Part shown: positions 18,367 through 26,303 of the stretch, piece after piece
Numbering within the stretch: position 1 is the first letter of the stretch
Layout of the letters: each line of letters opens with the position of its first letter
Translations under genes and position numbers: made by a program
NCBI RefSeq assembly: GCF_000282515.1
Contig: NZ_AKJD01000060.1
Coordinates: forward strand, 1-60,746
Direction: 5' to 3'
DNA from: Pseudomonas sp. GM80
Lineage (GTDB): Bacteria > Pseudomonadota > Gammaproteobacteria > Pseudomonadales > Pseudomonadaceae
Length of the DNA: 60,746 bases
Notes under the pieces: model-generated
What the model was told of the DNA's origin: nothing
Seen by the model: only the letters and a program-made list of their open reading frames with translations
The model's database searches: none

Positions 18367-20426
18367 AGGGGCGCTCCATCGGGCAGCGGTTCTTCGGGCT
18401 CGGCGCTGGAAACGAATTCGACGCCGGGCAGCAACGCCAGACGCAAACCGCTCAAGGCGTGCAACAGGTTCAGACGGGTTTCATCGTCGCCGTGGCCATT
18501 GAGCGCACGGCGGGTGCGATCCAGGGTCATCAGCAGAGGGGCCGGCGCCGGCAAGCGTTCGCCGGCCTTGAGGCAAGCGCGGAAATACTCACCGACTTCA
18601 CTGACCACTTGCTGCAACAAAGCGTTCGGTGCGCCGGTGACCCGTGGGGTGTAGGCGAGCAAATCGAGCAGGTTCAGACCGACGCGTACTTCGCGCATGG
18701 CGATGCCGGTGTCCTGGCCGGTCAGGGCCAGACGCGGCAGGTGCTGCATCAGCCGATCGAGCAACTGCACGCCCAGTTTGCGGTGCTCGGCGAGGTTGGC
18801 CGGCTCGGTCATGTGCACGATGTCTTTCCAGCTGAAACGGGTCAGGCGTTTCGCTGCCAATTCGGCACCAAACGGGCGCGCCACCAGCGTCCAGATAAAC
18901 GCGAACAGCAGACCGATCGGCCCCGCCAGGTTGGAGTTCACGAAGGCGAAAAAGTCCGCATCGTAAGCGCCCTGAATACTGATGAACGACGAGGTGTTGA
19001 CCAGCGTCAGCAGCATGCCGAGGTAGAAACGCGGCTGCACGGTCAGGGTGCCAACGCAGATAAACGGGATGGAAAACGCCAGCACCAGCATCGGGAAATC
19101 GTGCAGGTTGGGCAGAATCAAAAACAGATAAAGGCTGGCGAACAGTACCGACATGCCGGTCCAGAAAAAGAACCGGTAAATCTGCGGCGCCGGGTCGTCC
19201 ATCGAGGCGAAGAAACTGCACGCCACCGCCGCCAGAATCACCGCGCTGCCGCCGTCCGGCCAGCCGAGCAGAATCCACAGCACCGAGGCGGTGATGATCG
19301 CCAGAATCGTCGAGGCGACCGAGTAGAGCATCAGCCCACGATCAATGAACGGGGTCAACCGACCCAGGCGCCAGTGGCGATACACCGCGCGCCAGCTGTC
19401 CTGGCGCTCGCAGAGAATGGCGTCCTGCAGGCTGCGGCAGTCCTGCCACAGATCGATGAATTCACCGAGCCGGTAGATCGAGTTGGAGAACAGCAGTTGC
19501 CGGCGATCTTCCAGCGCTTCAGCGCTCGGTTGCAGGGCTTCGAGCTGATCTTTCAGCGCTTGCCAGCGGTCGAGATCGGCGTCCTGGCGAGCGAGCCATT
19601 CGCGGGTTGCGGCCAGCAGCGGTTCGAATTTTTCCACCAGTTCCGGCGTGCGTCGTTCGAGGGCGTAGAGCGAATCTTCCAGCGCATCGATCACCGGTAA
19701 TAGATGAATCATGCGCCCGCGCAATTCTTTGGTGTTGCGCACGGTTTGCGGTCGCGAGCCTTCGTGGGGCAACTGACCGATCATCAATTCGAGGCTGTTG
19801 AAGTTGGCGACCATGGCCATGCGCAGCGCGGTGACTTCTTCGGGTTGCACGTCGCGACTGAGGAATTTCAGGCTGTAGGTGGTTGCGTCGGCGAACCACT
19901 TGCTCACGGCGTCGTTGAACACCGGCGCCAAGCGTCGCGGCCAGAACATCGCACCGACCACGGCGGCAACAGCAATGCCGAGGAAAATTTCCTCAGTACG
20001 CGCCTCGGCCACGTCCCACACCGCCAGCGGGTTATCCACCACCGGCAAGGCAATCAGCGGCAAGGTGTAACCGGCGAGCATCAATGCGTAGCTGTTGGCG
20101 GTGCGCAAATGCAGGGACATGAACAACAGAATCCCCGTCCATAGCGCGATCACCACCACCAGCACATACGGGCTCTGCACGAACATCGGCACGAAAAATA
20201 CCGCCGCTGCCGCACCGAGAAAGGTGCCGATCGCACGGTATAACGCTTTCGAGCTGGTCGGGCCGAGGAACGGGCTGGAGACGATGTACACCGTCGCCAT
20301 CGCCCAATACGGACGCGGCATCTGCATGAGCAAGGCGATGTACAGCGCGATCATCGACGCTGCAAAAGTCCGCACCCCGTAGAACCAGTCCCGGGCCGGC
20401 GGAATGCCGGAGAAAAAACCGTTCAA
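18363..20426 (-). CDS. FUSC-family inner membrane efflux protein (AaeB-like)
   Basis: This 687-residue protein has two sets of membrane helices (about residues 20-165 and 350-500), each followed by a cytoplasmic helical domain, the arrangement of fusaric acid resistance/AaeB proteins. The N-terminus RDWFYGVRTFAASMIALYIA and YWAMATVYIVSSPFLG are family-like. It probably exports small aromatic acids. It is second in the operon, coupled to marR by a 4-bp overlap. Confidence 0.93.
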   Translation of the reverse strand: MNGFFSGIPPARDWFYGVRTFAASMIALYIALLMQMPRPYWAMATVYIVSSPFLGPTSSKALYRAIGTFLGAAAAVFFVPMFVQSPYVLVVVIALWTGILLFMSLHLRTANSYALMLAGYTLPLIALPVVDNPLAVWDVAEARTEEIFLGIAVAAVVGAMFWPRRLAPVFNDAVSKWFADATTYSLKFLSRDVQPEEVTALRMAMVANFNSLELMIGQLPHEGSRPQTVRNTKELRGRMIHLLPVIDALEDSLYALERRTPELVEKFEPLLAATREWLARQDADLDRWQALKDQLEALQPSAEALEDRRQLLFSNSIYRLGEFIDLWQDCRSLQDAILCERQDSWRAVYRHWRLGRLTPFIDRGLMLYSVASTILAIITASVLWILLGWPDGGSAVILAAVACSFFASMDDPAPQIYRFFFWTGMSVLFASLYLFLILPNLHDFPMLVLAFSIPFICVGTLTVQPRFYLGMLLTLVNTSSFISIQGAYDADFFAFVNSNLAGPIGLLFAFIWTLVARPFGAELAAKRLTRFSWKDIVHMTEPANLAEHRKLGVQLLDRLMQHLPRLALTGQDTGIAMREVRVGLNLLDLLAYTPRVTGAPNALLQQVVSEVGEYFRACLKAGERLPAPAPLLMTLDRTRRALNGHGDDETRLNLLHALSGLRLALLPGVEFVSSAEPEEPLPDGAPL

Positions 20427-20890
20427 GAATTAACCACCAATGGCGGGTTGGCCGCCTCAAAAGCTCTGAGTACCCGAAGCGTAGCTTCCAGATCGCTCTG
20501 GTCGATGCCCTCAAGCACTTCATGACGCAGACGCACCAGTTCGATCTCCACCGCTTGCACCAGTTCACGACCGGTGTCGGTCAGGCTCAAGCACTTGGCG
20601 CGGCGATCGTGGGCATCTTCGGTACGGCAGACGTAACCCGAATGACACAACTGATCGAGCAGACGCACCAGCGACGGACTCTCCATCCCGGCCGCCTGCG
20701 CCACCTGCACCTGCCGCACACCCTCGCCCAAACGGCCGATCATCAAGAGCGGCACGGCGCAGGCTTCGGAGATTCCATAGTTGACCAGCGTGGTCTGGCA
20801 GATCTTCCGCCAATGCCTGGCGGCCACCACCATGGCACTGCTGATGTTCATCTGGAGAGCGTCGAGGGAATCGGGCACGGGAAAATGCAC
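20423..20890 (-). CDS. MarR-family regulator of the FUSC efflux operon
   Basis: This protein is 155 residues from GTG 20890; GTG 20878 and ATG 20851 (MNISSAM) are alternative in-frame starts. The winged helix is visible: GRLGEGVRQVQVAQAAGMES, then SPSLVRLLDQLCHSGYVCR and DAHDRRAKCLSLTDTG (the wing, with the DxRxK motif). It heads the operon it presumably represses. An inverted repeat just upstream (20894-20907) is a likely autoregulatory operator. MarR repressors typically release DNA on binding aromatic ligands, fitting a FUSC pump. Confidence 0.92.
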   Translation of the reverse strand: MHFPVPDSLDALQMNISSAMVVAARHWRKICQTTLVNYGISEACAVPLLMIGRLGEGVRQVQVAQAAGMESPSLVRLLDQLCHSGYVCRTEDAHDRRAKCLSLTDTGRELVQAVEIELVRLRHEVLEGIDQSDLEATLRVLRAFEAANPPLVVNS

Positions 20891-20893
20891 ACT

Positions 20894-20907
20894 GTTAGTT
20901 TGCTAAC
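20894..20907 (-). promoter_or_regulatory. Putative MarR operator
   Basis: GTTAGTTTGCTAAC is an inverted repeat (GTTAG-TTTG-CTAAC) located immediately upstream of the marR start, in the expected position for promoter occlusion. Binding is inferred from position and symmetry only. Confidence 0.5.
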
Positions 20908-20992
20908 TATCAATATCGCATTGGAGGGGAATTTCAGTCAAGTTTTGAAACAAATTGCCTATTCGGGCGGAGAAAATCTCTCCGAAAGTCAT

Positions 20993-21274
20993 TCAGCGCT
21001 TTTTAGCATTCTCATAAACGCTACTGCGCTCCCGTTTGCCGACCGCAACAACGGAAACGACTACGCGTTCGTCGATCACTTGATAAACCAAGCGATAGCC
21101 GCAAGCCTTCAATTTTATTTTGTAACAATCCGGCATCCCATGCAGCGCATCGGCAGGCACTCTAGGCAGATTCAGCCGTTCGCCCAGCTTCTTTTTGAAT
21201 TGCTCTCGTAGTGTGTGACCCAACTTGTTCCATTCTTTGTAAGCAGATGGCAGAAATTCGAGCTTATAGGTCAT
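20993..21274 (-). CDS. RelE/ParE-family toxin (type II)
   Basis: This 93-residue protein starts YKLEFLPSAYKEWNKLG and has the RelE-type core PADALHGMPDCYKIKLKACGYRLVYQV and the VVAVGKRERSSVYENA end. RelE toxins cleave mRNA on the ribosome; the basic and tyrosine residues expected for activity (R in GYRLVY, K and R in GKRERS) are present. Its start overlaps the antitoxin stop by 11 bp. Confidence 0.92.
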   Translation of the reverse strand: MTYKLEFLPSAYKEWNKLGHTLREQFKKKLGERLNLPRVPADALHGMPDCYKIKLKACGYRLVYQVIDERVVVSVVAVGKRERSSVYENAKKR

Positions 21275-21509
21275 CCAGGCTTACCGAAATTGGCGTCTCG
21301 TGGCTGCGGGCGCGAACGACTTCAGCAAGCTCCAGATCATCAAGCCGCTCCATCATTGCTTCGTACACATCCGCTGGAACCATGTAGCCCATAACGCGAT
21401 TGTGGTTGAGAACCGCCACTGCTCCACCATGCGCGCCGTTCAGCACGGCAGAAGGGTTTTTCTTTAACTCGGAAACACTGACAGCCATATCGGCGAGAAC
21501 ACTTTGCAT
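21264..21509 (-). CDS. Phd/YefM/RelB-type antitoxin
   Basis: The start at ATG 21509 gives 81 residues and sits behind a GAGGTC ribosome site; the longer frame to 21659 has no family likeness. The N-terminus MAVSVSELKKNPSAVLNGA with AVAVLNHNRVMGYMVPADVY is the Phd/YefM fold, which binds DNA, and the C-terminal acidic helix would wrap the toxin. It is followed by the overlapping relE-like toxin. Confidence 0.92.
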   Translation of the reverse strand: MQSVLADMAVSVSELKKNPSAVLNGAHGGAVAVLNHNRVMGYMVPADVYEAMMERLDDLELAEVVRARSHETPISVSLDDL

Positions 21510-21516
21510 AATAAAA

Positions 21517-21532
21517 GACCTCAATTGAGGTC
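21517..21532. promoter_or_regulatory. Perfect palindrome in the toxin-antitoxin promoter
   Basis: GACCTCAATTGAGGTC is a perfect 16-bp palindrome 8 bp upstream of the antitoxin ATG. One half supplies the likely ribosome site. Phd/YefM antitoxins autoregulate at such palindromes, so this is the probable operator. Confidence 0.6.
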
Positions 21533-21601
21533 GTGATTTTGGTCTATTTTTTGAACTGCAACAACCATGGTTCTGAGTTGAATGACCAGAGGTCACCGGT
21601 C

Positions 21602-21847
21602 TTAGCCCTGTCTTCCCTTGCGCAACAACACATTCAACTGATCCACCACCTCTGCCCAATCGGCATCCTCCAGAATCTCATCGCGTAAAAACTGCGACTG
21701 GCTCTCCGTCCAGAAAAACGCATCGGCCAAGTGCAGCTCGGGTTTAAGCGGGGAATGGGTGGCGATGAATTGGTCGATGCTGACCGGGTCGTTGTCCAGG
21801 CCGAGTTGTTTGAAGAGAGATGGGAGGCTGTGGGTTGGTTGTTCCAT
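21602..21847 (-). CDS. DUF2789 family protein
   Basis: This 81-residue protein begins MEQPTHSLPSLFKQLGLDND and contains IDQFIATHSPL and an acidic QSQFLRDEILEDADWAEVVDQL segment, which matches the small DUF2789 family found in pseudomonads and vibrios. No function is established. It is a separate unit from the toxin-antitoxin pair and is preceded by a REPIN. Confidence 0.85.
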   Translation of the reverse strand: MEQPTHSLPSLFKQLGLDNDPVSIDQFIATHSPLKPELHLADAFFWTESQSQFLRDEILEDADWAEVVDQLNVLLRKGRQG

Positions 21848-21885
21848 TGCTGAGCTCCTTCAAAAATGGGGTGTATGGAAGATTA

Positions 21886-21951
21886 ATCGCGAGCAGGCTC
21901 ACTCCTACAGGTGCAATGCAATCCCATTGTAGGAGTGAGCCTGCTCGCGAT
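21886..21951. repeat. REPIN (ATCGCGAGCAGGCTCACTCC family)
   Basis: ATCGCGAGCAGGCTCACTCC and onward (21886-21909) faces its exact reverse complement (21928-21951), 24-bp arms with an 18-bp spacer. This is a third REP type, with a single copy in the window. Confidence 0.92.
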
Positions 21952-21976
21952 GAGGTCAGCGAGACCACTGCAAATC

Positions 21977-22438
21977 CTAATGACTCAACTCCCGCACCTC
22001 GGCATGCGGCACCATTTTCAGAAACTCCGGCATGCTCATGTGCAGCAAGTAGTTGTGATTGCCCGCCTCCAGATAAATATCCTTCTGCCGAGTCAGCAGC
22101 GGGTCGATGACCATGTCCAGCCCGTAGGAATCACCCAATGGCGGCACCGCGCCGCGTTCGCAGTCGTCGAAGATGTGCGCCAGATTGCTTTCGCGGGTCA
22201 GTTGCCATTCGCCGCTGTTGCGCACCTTGCTCAGATCCAGATGACGGCTGGCCGGCAGCACGGCCATCAGGTAATGCCCGTGGTGGTCGTCGAGGATGAT
22301 CGATTTGGCCACGCGCTCGGCGGGCACTCCGGCGACCCGTGCGGTTTCCAGGCTGCTGGATGAATGCCGGTGAGCGACGACGTCATATTCGCAATGCGCC
22401 CGGGTCAGGCTGCTTTGCACCTTTCTTGCCATTCGCAT
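21977..22438 (-). CDS. YbaK/prolyl-tRNA deacylase-domain protein
   Basis: This 153-residue single-domain protein of the YbaK/ProX/EbsC superfamily has VAGVPAERVAKSIILDD, HYLMAVLPASRHLDLSK and CERGAVPPLGDSYGLDMVID. Members hydrolyse misacylated aminoacyl-tRNA, mostly Ala- or Cys-tRNA(Pro). The conserved lysine (AKSII) and GxxxP loop are present. Whether this one is a true editing enzyme is not known. Divergent from the NfeD-slipin pair. Confidence 0.88.
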   Translation of the reverse strand: MRMARKVQSSLTRAHCEYDVVAHRHSSSSLETARVAGVPAERVAKSIILDDHHGHYLMAVLPASRHLDLSKVRNSGEWQLTRESNLAHIFDDCERGAVPPLGDSYGLDMVIDPLLTRQKDIYLEAGNHNYLLHMSMPEFLKMVPHAEVRELSH

Positions 22439-22611
22439 GATGCACCTCGGTGTCGCGCGGAAGGTGGTTGCTGTGTTTTGAGTCTAGTTCGGCGGGCCGC
22501 TGGCGACGGGAAATCCGCTCACTGGACACATCCGCACATTGATCAAAATTCATCCAGACCAACCCTGAACTAGACTGAAAGAACCCGCCACTGACGCTCA
22601 TGGAGAGTCAC

Positions 22612-23142
22612 GTGAACAGCCGATGTTGTGTCTTTGCCTTGCTCCTGCTGAGCAGCGCGTCCGCTTTCGCCGCCGAGAGCTCGTTGCCAGCGATGAGCCC
22701 GGTCGGCCTATGGCTGATCACCCTCGGCATCGTGTTTCTGATCGCTGAAGCCGCGCTGCCCAATTACGGCGTGATCGGCCTGGGCGGGATCATCATGTTC
22801 GTCATCGGCGCGCTGATTCTGAGCAACGCCGAATTGCCAGTGCCGCTGATGATCGGCCTCGGCCTGATCAGCGCGCTGCTGTTGATTGCACTGGTGATCC
22901 GAGCCCTGAAAACCCGCCCGCGCCAAGCCGTCAGCGGTGATGCCGGCCTGCTCGGCAGCGTCACCGCGATCACCACCGTGCAACCGGGCGATGCGCGCAA
23001 TGGCTGGATTCAACTGCAAGGCGAACGCTGGCAAGTGCTCAGCGCCACCCCTTTGCACACCGGACAAACGGTGCGCGTGGTGGCTCGCAAGGGATTGTTG
23101 CTGCAAGTGGCCGCGGCTGACGCGGCGCCGCTCGGAGAGTGA
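22612..23142 (+). CDS. NfeD-family membrane protein (short form)
   Basis: The GTG at 22612 is preferred because GGAGAG lies four bases upstream; an in-frame ATG at 22600 overlaps that ribosome site. The 176-residue protein has a signal/first helix ([15 protein letters not shown]), three more hydrophobic segments ([52 protein letters not shown]) and an OB-fold-like end ([18 protein letters not shown]). NfeD proteins pair with slipins/SPFH proteins, as here with the gene 2 bp downstream. Role: membrane microdomain or quality control, not settled. Confidence 0.9.
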   Translation: MNSRCCVFALLLLSSASAFAAESSLPAMSPVGLWLITLGIVFLIAEAALPNYGVIGLGGIIMFVIGALILSNAELPVPLMIGLGLISALLLIALVIRALKTRPRQAVSGDAGLLGSVTAITTVQPGDARNGWIQLQGERWQVLSATPLHTGQTVRVVARKGLLLQVAAADAAPLGE

Positions 23143-23144
23143 TC

Positions 23145-23903
23145 ATGGGTCTGCAAATCGGTTTTGTTGCGCTGCTGTTGTTGGTGATTGCCCTCGCCGG
23201 CTCGACGTTCCGCATCCTGCGTGAATACGAGCGCGGCGTGGTGTTCCAGCTCGGACGTTTCTGGCAGGTCAAAGGCCCGGGGCTGATCCTGCTGATTCCG
23301 GTGGTGCAGCAAATGGTTCGCGTGGATCTGCGCACCGTTGTTCTCGACGTACCGCCGCAGGACGTGATCACCCGTGACAACGTGTCGGTGAAGGTCAATG
23401 CCGTGCTGTATTTCCGCGTGCTCGACCCACAGAAGGCGATCATTCAGGTCGAGGATTTTCTCTCGGCCACCAGTCAGTTGGCGCAGACCACTTTGCGCGC
23501 GGTGCTCGGCAAACACGAACTCGATGAGTTATTGGCCGAGCGCGAGCAGTTGAACATCGACATCCAGCAGGTGCTTGATGCGCAGACTGATGCATGGGGC
23601 ATCAAGGTCGCCAACGTCGAGATCAAACATGTCGACCTCAACGAATCGATGGTCCGCGCCATCGCCAAGCAGGCTGAAGCCGAACGCGAACGACGGGCAA
23701 AAGTCATCCACGCCGAAGGCGAATTGCAGGCCTCGGAGAAACTGATGCAGGCTGCCGAGATGCTCGGTCGTCAGCCGGGGGCGATGCAGTTGCGTTATAT
23801 GCAGACCTTGAGTTCGATTGCCGGCGACAAGAGTTCGACGATTGTCTTTCCGTTGCCGATCGAGTTGCTCAAGGGCATGGCGGATTTGTCGGGGAAATCT
23901 TGA
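23145..23903 (+). CDS. SPFH-domain protein (slipin/stomatin family)
   Basis: ATG 23145 (252 residues) is preferred over GTG 23139 because of GGAGAG five bases upstream. An N-terminal hydrophobic anchor ([16 protein letters not shown]) precedes the SPFH/band 7 domain with [41 protein letters not shown] and a helical C-terminal region [20 protein letters not shown], which is the stomatin signature. It forms oligomeric membrane scaffolds with the NfeD partner upstream. Confidence 0.93.
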   Translation: MGLQIGFVALLLLVIALAGSTFRILREYERGVVFQLGRFWQVKGPGLILLIPVVQQMVRVDLRTVVLDVPPQDVITRDNVSVKVNAVLYFRVLDPQKAIIQVEDFLSATSQLAQTTLRAVLGKHELDELLAEREQLNIDIQQVLDAQTDAWGIKVANVEIKHVDLNESMVRAIAKQAEAERERRAKVIHAEGELQASEKLMQAAEMLGRQPGAMQLRYMQTLSSIAGDKSSTIVFPLPIELLKGMADLSGKS

Positions 23904-23909
23904 GGAGCG

Positions 23910-23983
23910 AAAGATCGCAGCCTGCGGCAGCTCCTACAGGGGATCACATTCCAATGTAGGAGCTGCCGAAGGCTGCGATCTTT
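23910..23983. repeat. REPIN (GTAGGAGCTGCCGCAGG family)
   Basis: AAAGATCGCAGCCTGCGGCA and onward (23910-23938) faces TGTAGGAGCTGCCGAAGGCT and onward (23955-23983). It fills the gap between the slipin stop and the convergent sulfotransferase stop at 23984, which it touches. Confidence 0.9.
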
Positions 23984-24940
23984 TCAGGCTCCACGCAATT
24001 TTTCCAAAGCTTCATAGGGCGCTCGCGCGCACGTCTGCACACGCGCCTGCAACAGCGCCGAAGCCTCGCGGCGTTTGTCTTCACCATCGGCAACAAACAC
24101 TTGCGAAGGCTGTTTCGCATGCTGCGCGGCAGCGGCAAACACCTGCTGACGCTGCACATCATTCAATCGAAAGAACCGCGCCAAGCGCCCAGCCATCGCA
24201 TCGGGCAACTCGTTGTAATTCACCGCCAAACCGGCCGAATCCCGACAATGTAGCAACCCCGCCTCCAACAACCGCCCCAAACGCCGCGCGATAAAATCTT
24301 CACGGCCCTCGAACTGCAACCCATCCTCCAATACGCAATCACCGAGCATCCCCGGCACCATGTGCATGCCCGGACGGCGCAGATGGGAAACAGCAATTTC
24401 CAGCGGATCACGATAGAGAAACAGCCACGGCGTGTCCGGGAAACAGGTCTGCAACAGCGGCCATTCACCGATGTTCCAGGCATCAAGTTTGACCACTAAA
24501 CGCTGTTCAACACCGCGTCGGCGCTGACCATATGCCGAGAGCAAGCCGACGATGGCGGCCCCGCGTTCGGCATCAGGCAAATCACCGCGCAACAGCGCAT
24601 CCAGCGGTGGCGGTTCGGACACCACGATGTGATCGTCGAGTTGCGCGAGCATCTGACTGATCAACGTCGAGCCACAGCGCGAGGCGTGCAGAATAAAAGC
24701 GCTTGGTACGAGGCCGGGGCTTTGCGCTTGCCATTCGGTCAGCGCCGACAGCGTCGTCTGCCGTCGAAACGCCTGATTGAAGGGCAGCCGCAGTGCATCG
24801 TCCACCGCCTCACGGAAAAACGGCTGATGCAACGGCGTGTCACCGAACCAGCACCAATCCACCCGCCACTGCCCGTCGACCGGCCAGACACGAATGGGCA
24901 GCCAACCGTCGAAACTCAACAGCTCCATTGTTCGTGCCAT
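23984..24940 (-). CDS. Sulfotransferase-family protein (1)
   Basis: This 318-residue protein has the PAPS 5'-phosphosulfate loop FILHASRCGSTLISQML at about residues 80-96 and a later DTPWLFLYRDPLEIAVSHLRRPG segment that matches the 3'-phosphate motif. Such enzymes move sulfate from PAPS to a hydroxyl; the acceptor is unknown. It overlaps the beta-hydroxylase gene by 25 bp and is the last gene of a run hydroxylase-APS kinase-TolC-giant protein, so a role in modifying a protein or glycan of this locus is likely (inference). Confidence 0.8.
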   Translation of the reverse strand: MARTMELLSFDGWLPIRVWPVDGQWRVDWCWFGDTPLHQPFFREAVDDALRLPFNQAFRRQTTLSALTEWQAQSPGLVPSAFILHASRCGSTLISQMLAQLDDHIVVSEPPPLDALLRGDLPDAERGAAIVGLLSAYGQRRRGVEQRLVVKLDAWNIGEWPLLQTCFPDTPWLFLYRDPLEIAVSHLRRPGMHMVPGMLGDCVLEDGLQFEGREDFIARRLGRLLEAGLLHCRDSAGLAVNYNELPDAMAGRLARFFRLNDVQRQQVFAAAAQHAKQPSQVFVADGEDKRREASALLQARVQTCARAPYEALEKLRGA

Positions 24941-25701
24941 TGCCGACGACCATTGCGCATCGCGGTACGCAGTTCTTCGCGAGAAAATACCAGGCCGCGT
25001 TCCGCCGCGAGTTCCAGCGTTCGGGCGATAAACATCTCAGGGTCATGCAGCGTGCGCAAGGCCAGTGACAGCGAGTCATCCTCAGTCACCAGCCTCTGAA
25101 AGCGCTGCAAGTCGGTATCGGCCAAACCCGGCGCTGGTGTGTCGGGCAATCCTTCGACGATCATCTGCTCAAGCCAGGCATCGGGTTTGCAATCGATGAC
25201 CAGATGAATACGCGCAGCGGTATCGCGGTTATCCACTCGGTGCGGACGGGCGAGATCGAGAAACCAGCATTCCCCGGCAGCCATCGGCACGCGTTGACCG
25301 TCGAGCCAGAAGTCGACATTGGGCGGACTGAGCAACGGAATGTGCAAACGGCGATCGGCGTCCGGGCCATTCAGATCGTAATCGCGATGTTCGTGAACGC
25401 GCGCGCCAGGGCCCAGGCGCAGCAGTCGAGCGCTGACGATATTCAGCGACAGATTGCGCAAACCGTGGCGCCAGCGCTCATCACGCAACCACGGTTCGCG
25501 TAGCAACGGCTCACCGCGACCGGGCGACAGTTCGGTCAACGCATCGGCTGCCGAAATCAGCGCGACGCCACTCCAGTCACCCGAGAAATACTCGGTGTTG
25601 AAGTGACTGCGCCAGGCGTCGTCGGCAATCGCCGCCAGCGCTTGCAGCAACAGCGGCAAATCCACCGTCACCGGCAATCGCGAGAACGCCGGCCGGCTCA
25701 T
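24916..25701 (-). CDS. Aspartyl/asparaginyl beta-hydroxylase family protein
   Basis: The start ATG at 25701 overlaps the APS kinase stop as ATGA, giving 261 residues. The Fe(II)/2-oxoglutarate core is seen as GPGARVHEHRDYDLNGPDADRR (metal ligand H), the PMAAGECWFLDLARPHRVDN segment (distal H) and RIHLVIDCKP (arginine for 2-oxoglutarate). Family members hydroxylate Asp/Asn side chains in repeat proteins (known from animal AspH) or small molecules. Neighbours suggest the Asp/Asn-rich Ig-like repeats of the giant protein as a candidate substrate (inference). Confidence 0.82.
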   Translation of the reverse strand: MSRPAFSRLPVTVDLPLLLQALAAIADDAWRSHFNTEYFSGDWSGVALISAADALTELSPGRGEPLLREPWLRDERWRHGLRNLSLNIVSARLLRLGPGARVHEHRDYDLNGPDADRRLHIPLLSPPNVDFWLDGQRVPMAAGECWFLDLARPHRVDNRDTAARIHLVIDCKPDAWLEQMIVEGLPDTPAPGLADTDLQRFQRLVTEDDSLSLALRTLHDPEMFIARTLELAAERGLVFSREELRTAMRNGRRQWHEQWSC

Positions 25702-26303
25702 GTCCTGGGCAACACCGCGCACTCGCCGAGCCAGGTCAGCAATCGATCAAGGCAGGCTTCGACCGTTTGCGCATCGGTGTCGAGCACCAGCGACGCCTGC
25801 GTTGGCGGCTCATACGGTGCCGACACTCCGGTAAATCCAGCGAGGTCACCGCGTCGCGCCCGTGCGTAATGTCCTTTCGGGTCGCGCTGTTCGCAAACAG
25901 CCAGAGAGGCGCTGCACCAAACGTCGCGATAGTCCTCACCTAACCGTTGCGCGAACACCTCACGTAGCTCAACCAGTGGCGCAATCATCGCCAAAATCAC
26001 GATTTGCCCGTTTTCCACCAGCAACGCGGCGAGCTCGCTGGCGCGACGAATATTTTCCTGGCGATCAGCGTCGGTGAATCGCAGATCCCGATTGAGCCCG
26101 ATGCGCAAACCGTCGCCATCCAGTACCACGCTTTGCAAACCTCGCCCGAACAACTCGGCGTGCAGCGCCTGCGCCAATGTCGACTTGCCCGCCGCCGGTA
26201 GGCCGGTCAACAGAATCGCTGCACCGCGATGCCCATTTCGAACCTCGCGTTGGGTGCGGCTGACACTGGCGCTCGGCGCCAGCACATCACTGCGCCGGAG
26301 CAT
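25698..26303 (-). CDS. cysC: Adenylylsulfate kinase (CysC-type)
   Basis: The start at ATG 26303 (MLRRSDVLAPSASVS) gives 201 residues and overlaps the TolC gene end by 17 bp. Family motifs: Walker A LTGLPAAGKSTLAQAL, LDGDGLRIGLNRDLRF, TDADRQENIRRASE, CEQRDPKGHYARARRGD and FTGVSAPYEPP. The enzyme phosphorylates APS to PAPS, the donor for sulfotransferases. Being coupled to a sulfotransferase and hydroxylase rather than to cysDN, it probably supplies local PAPS for the two sulfotransferases of the locus. Confidence 0.9.
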   Translation of the reverse strand: MLRRSDVLAPSASVSRTQREVRNGHRGAAILLTGLPAAGKSTLAQALHAELFGRGLQSVVLDGDGLRIGLNRDLRFTDADRQENIRRASELAALLVENGQIVILAMIAPLVELREVFAQRLGEDYRDVWCSASLAVCEQRDPKGHYARARRGDLAGFTGVSAPYEPPTQASLVLDTDAQTVEACLDRLLTWLGECAVLPRT

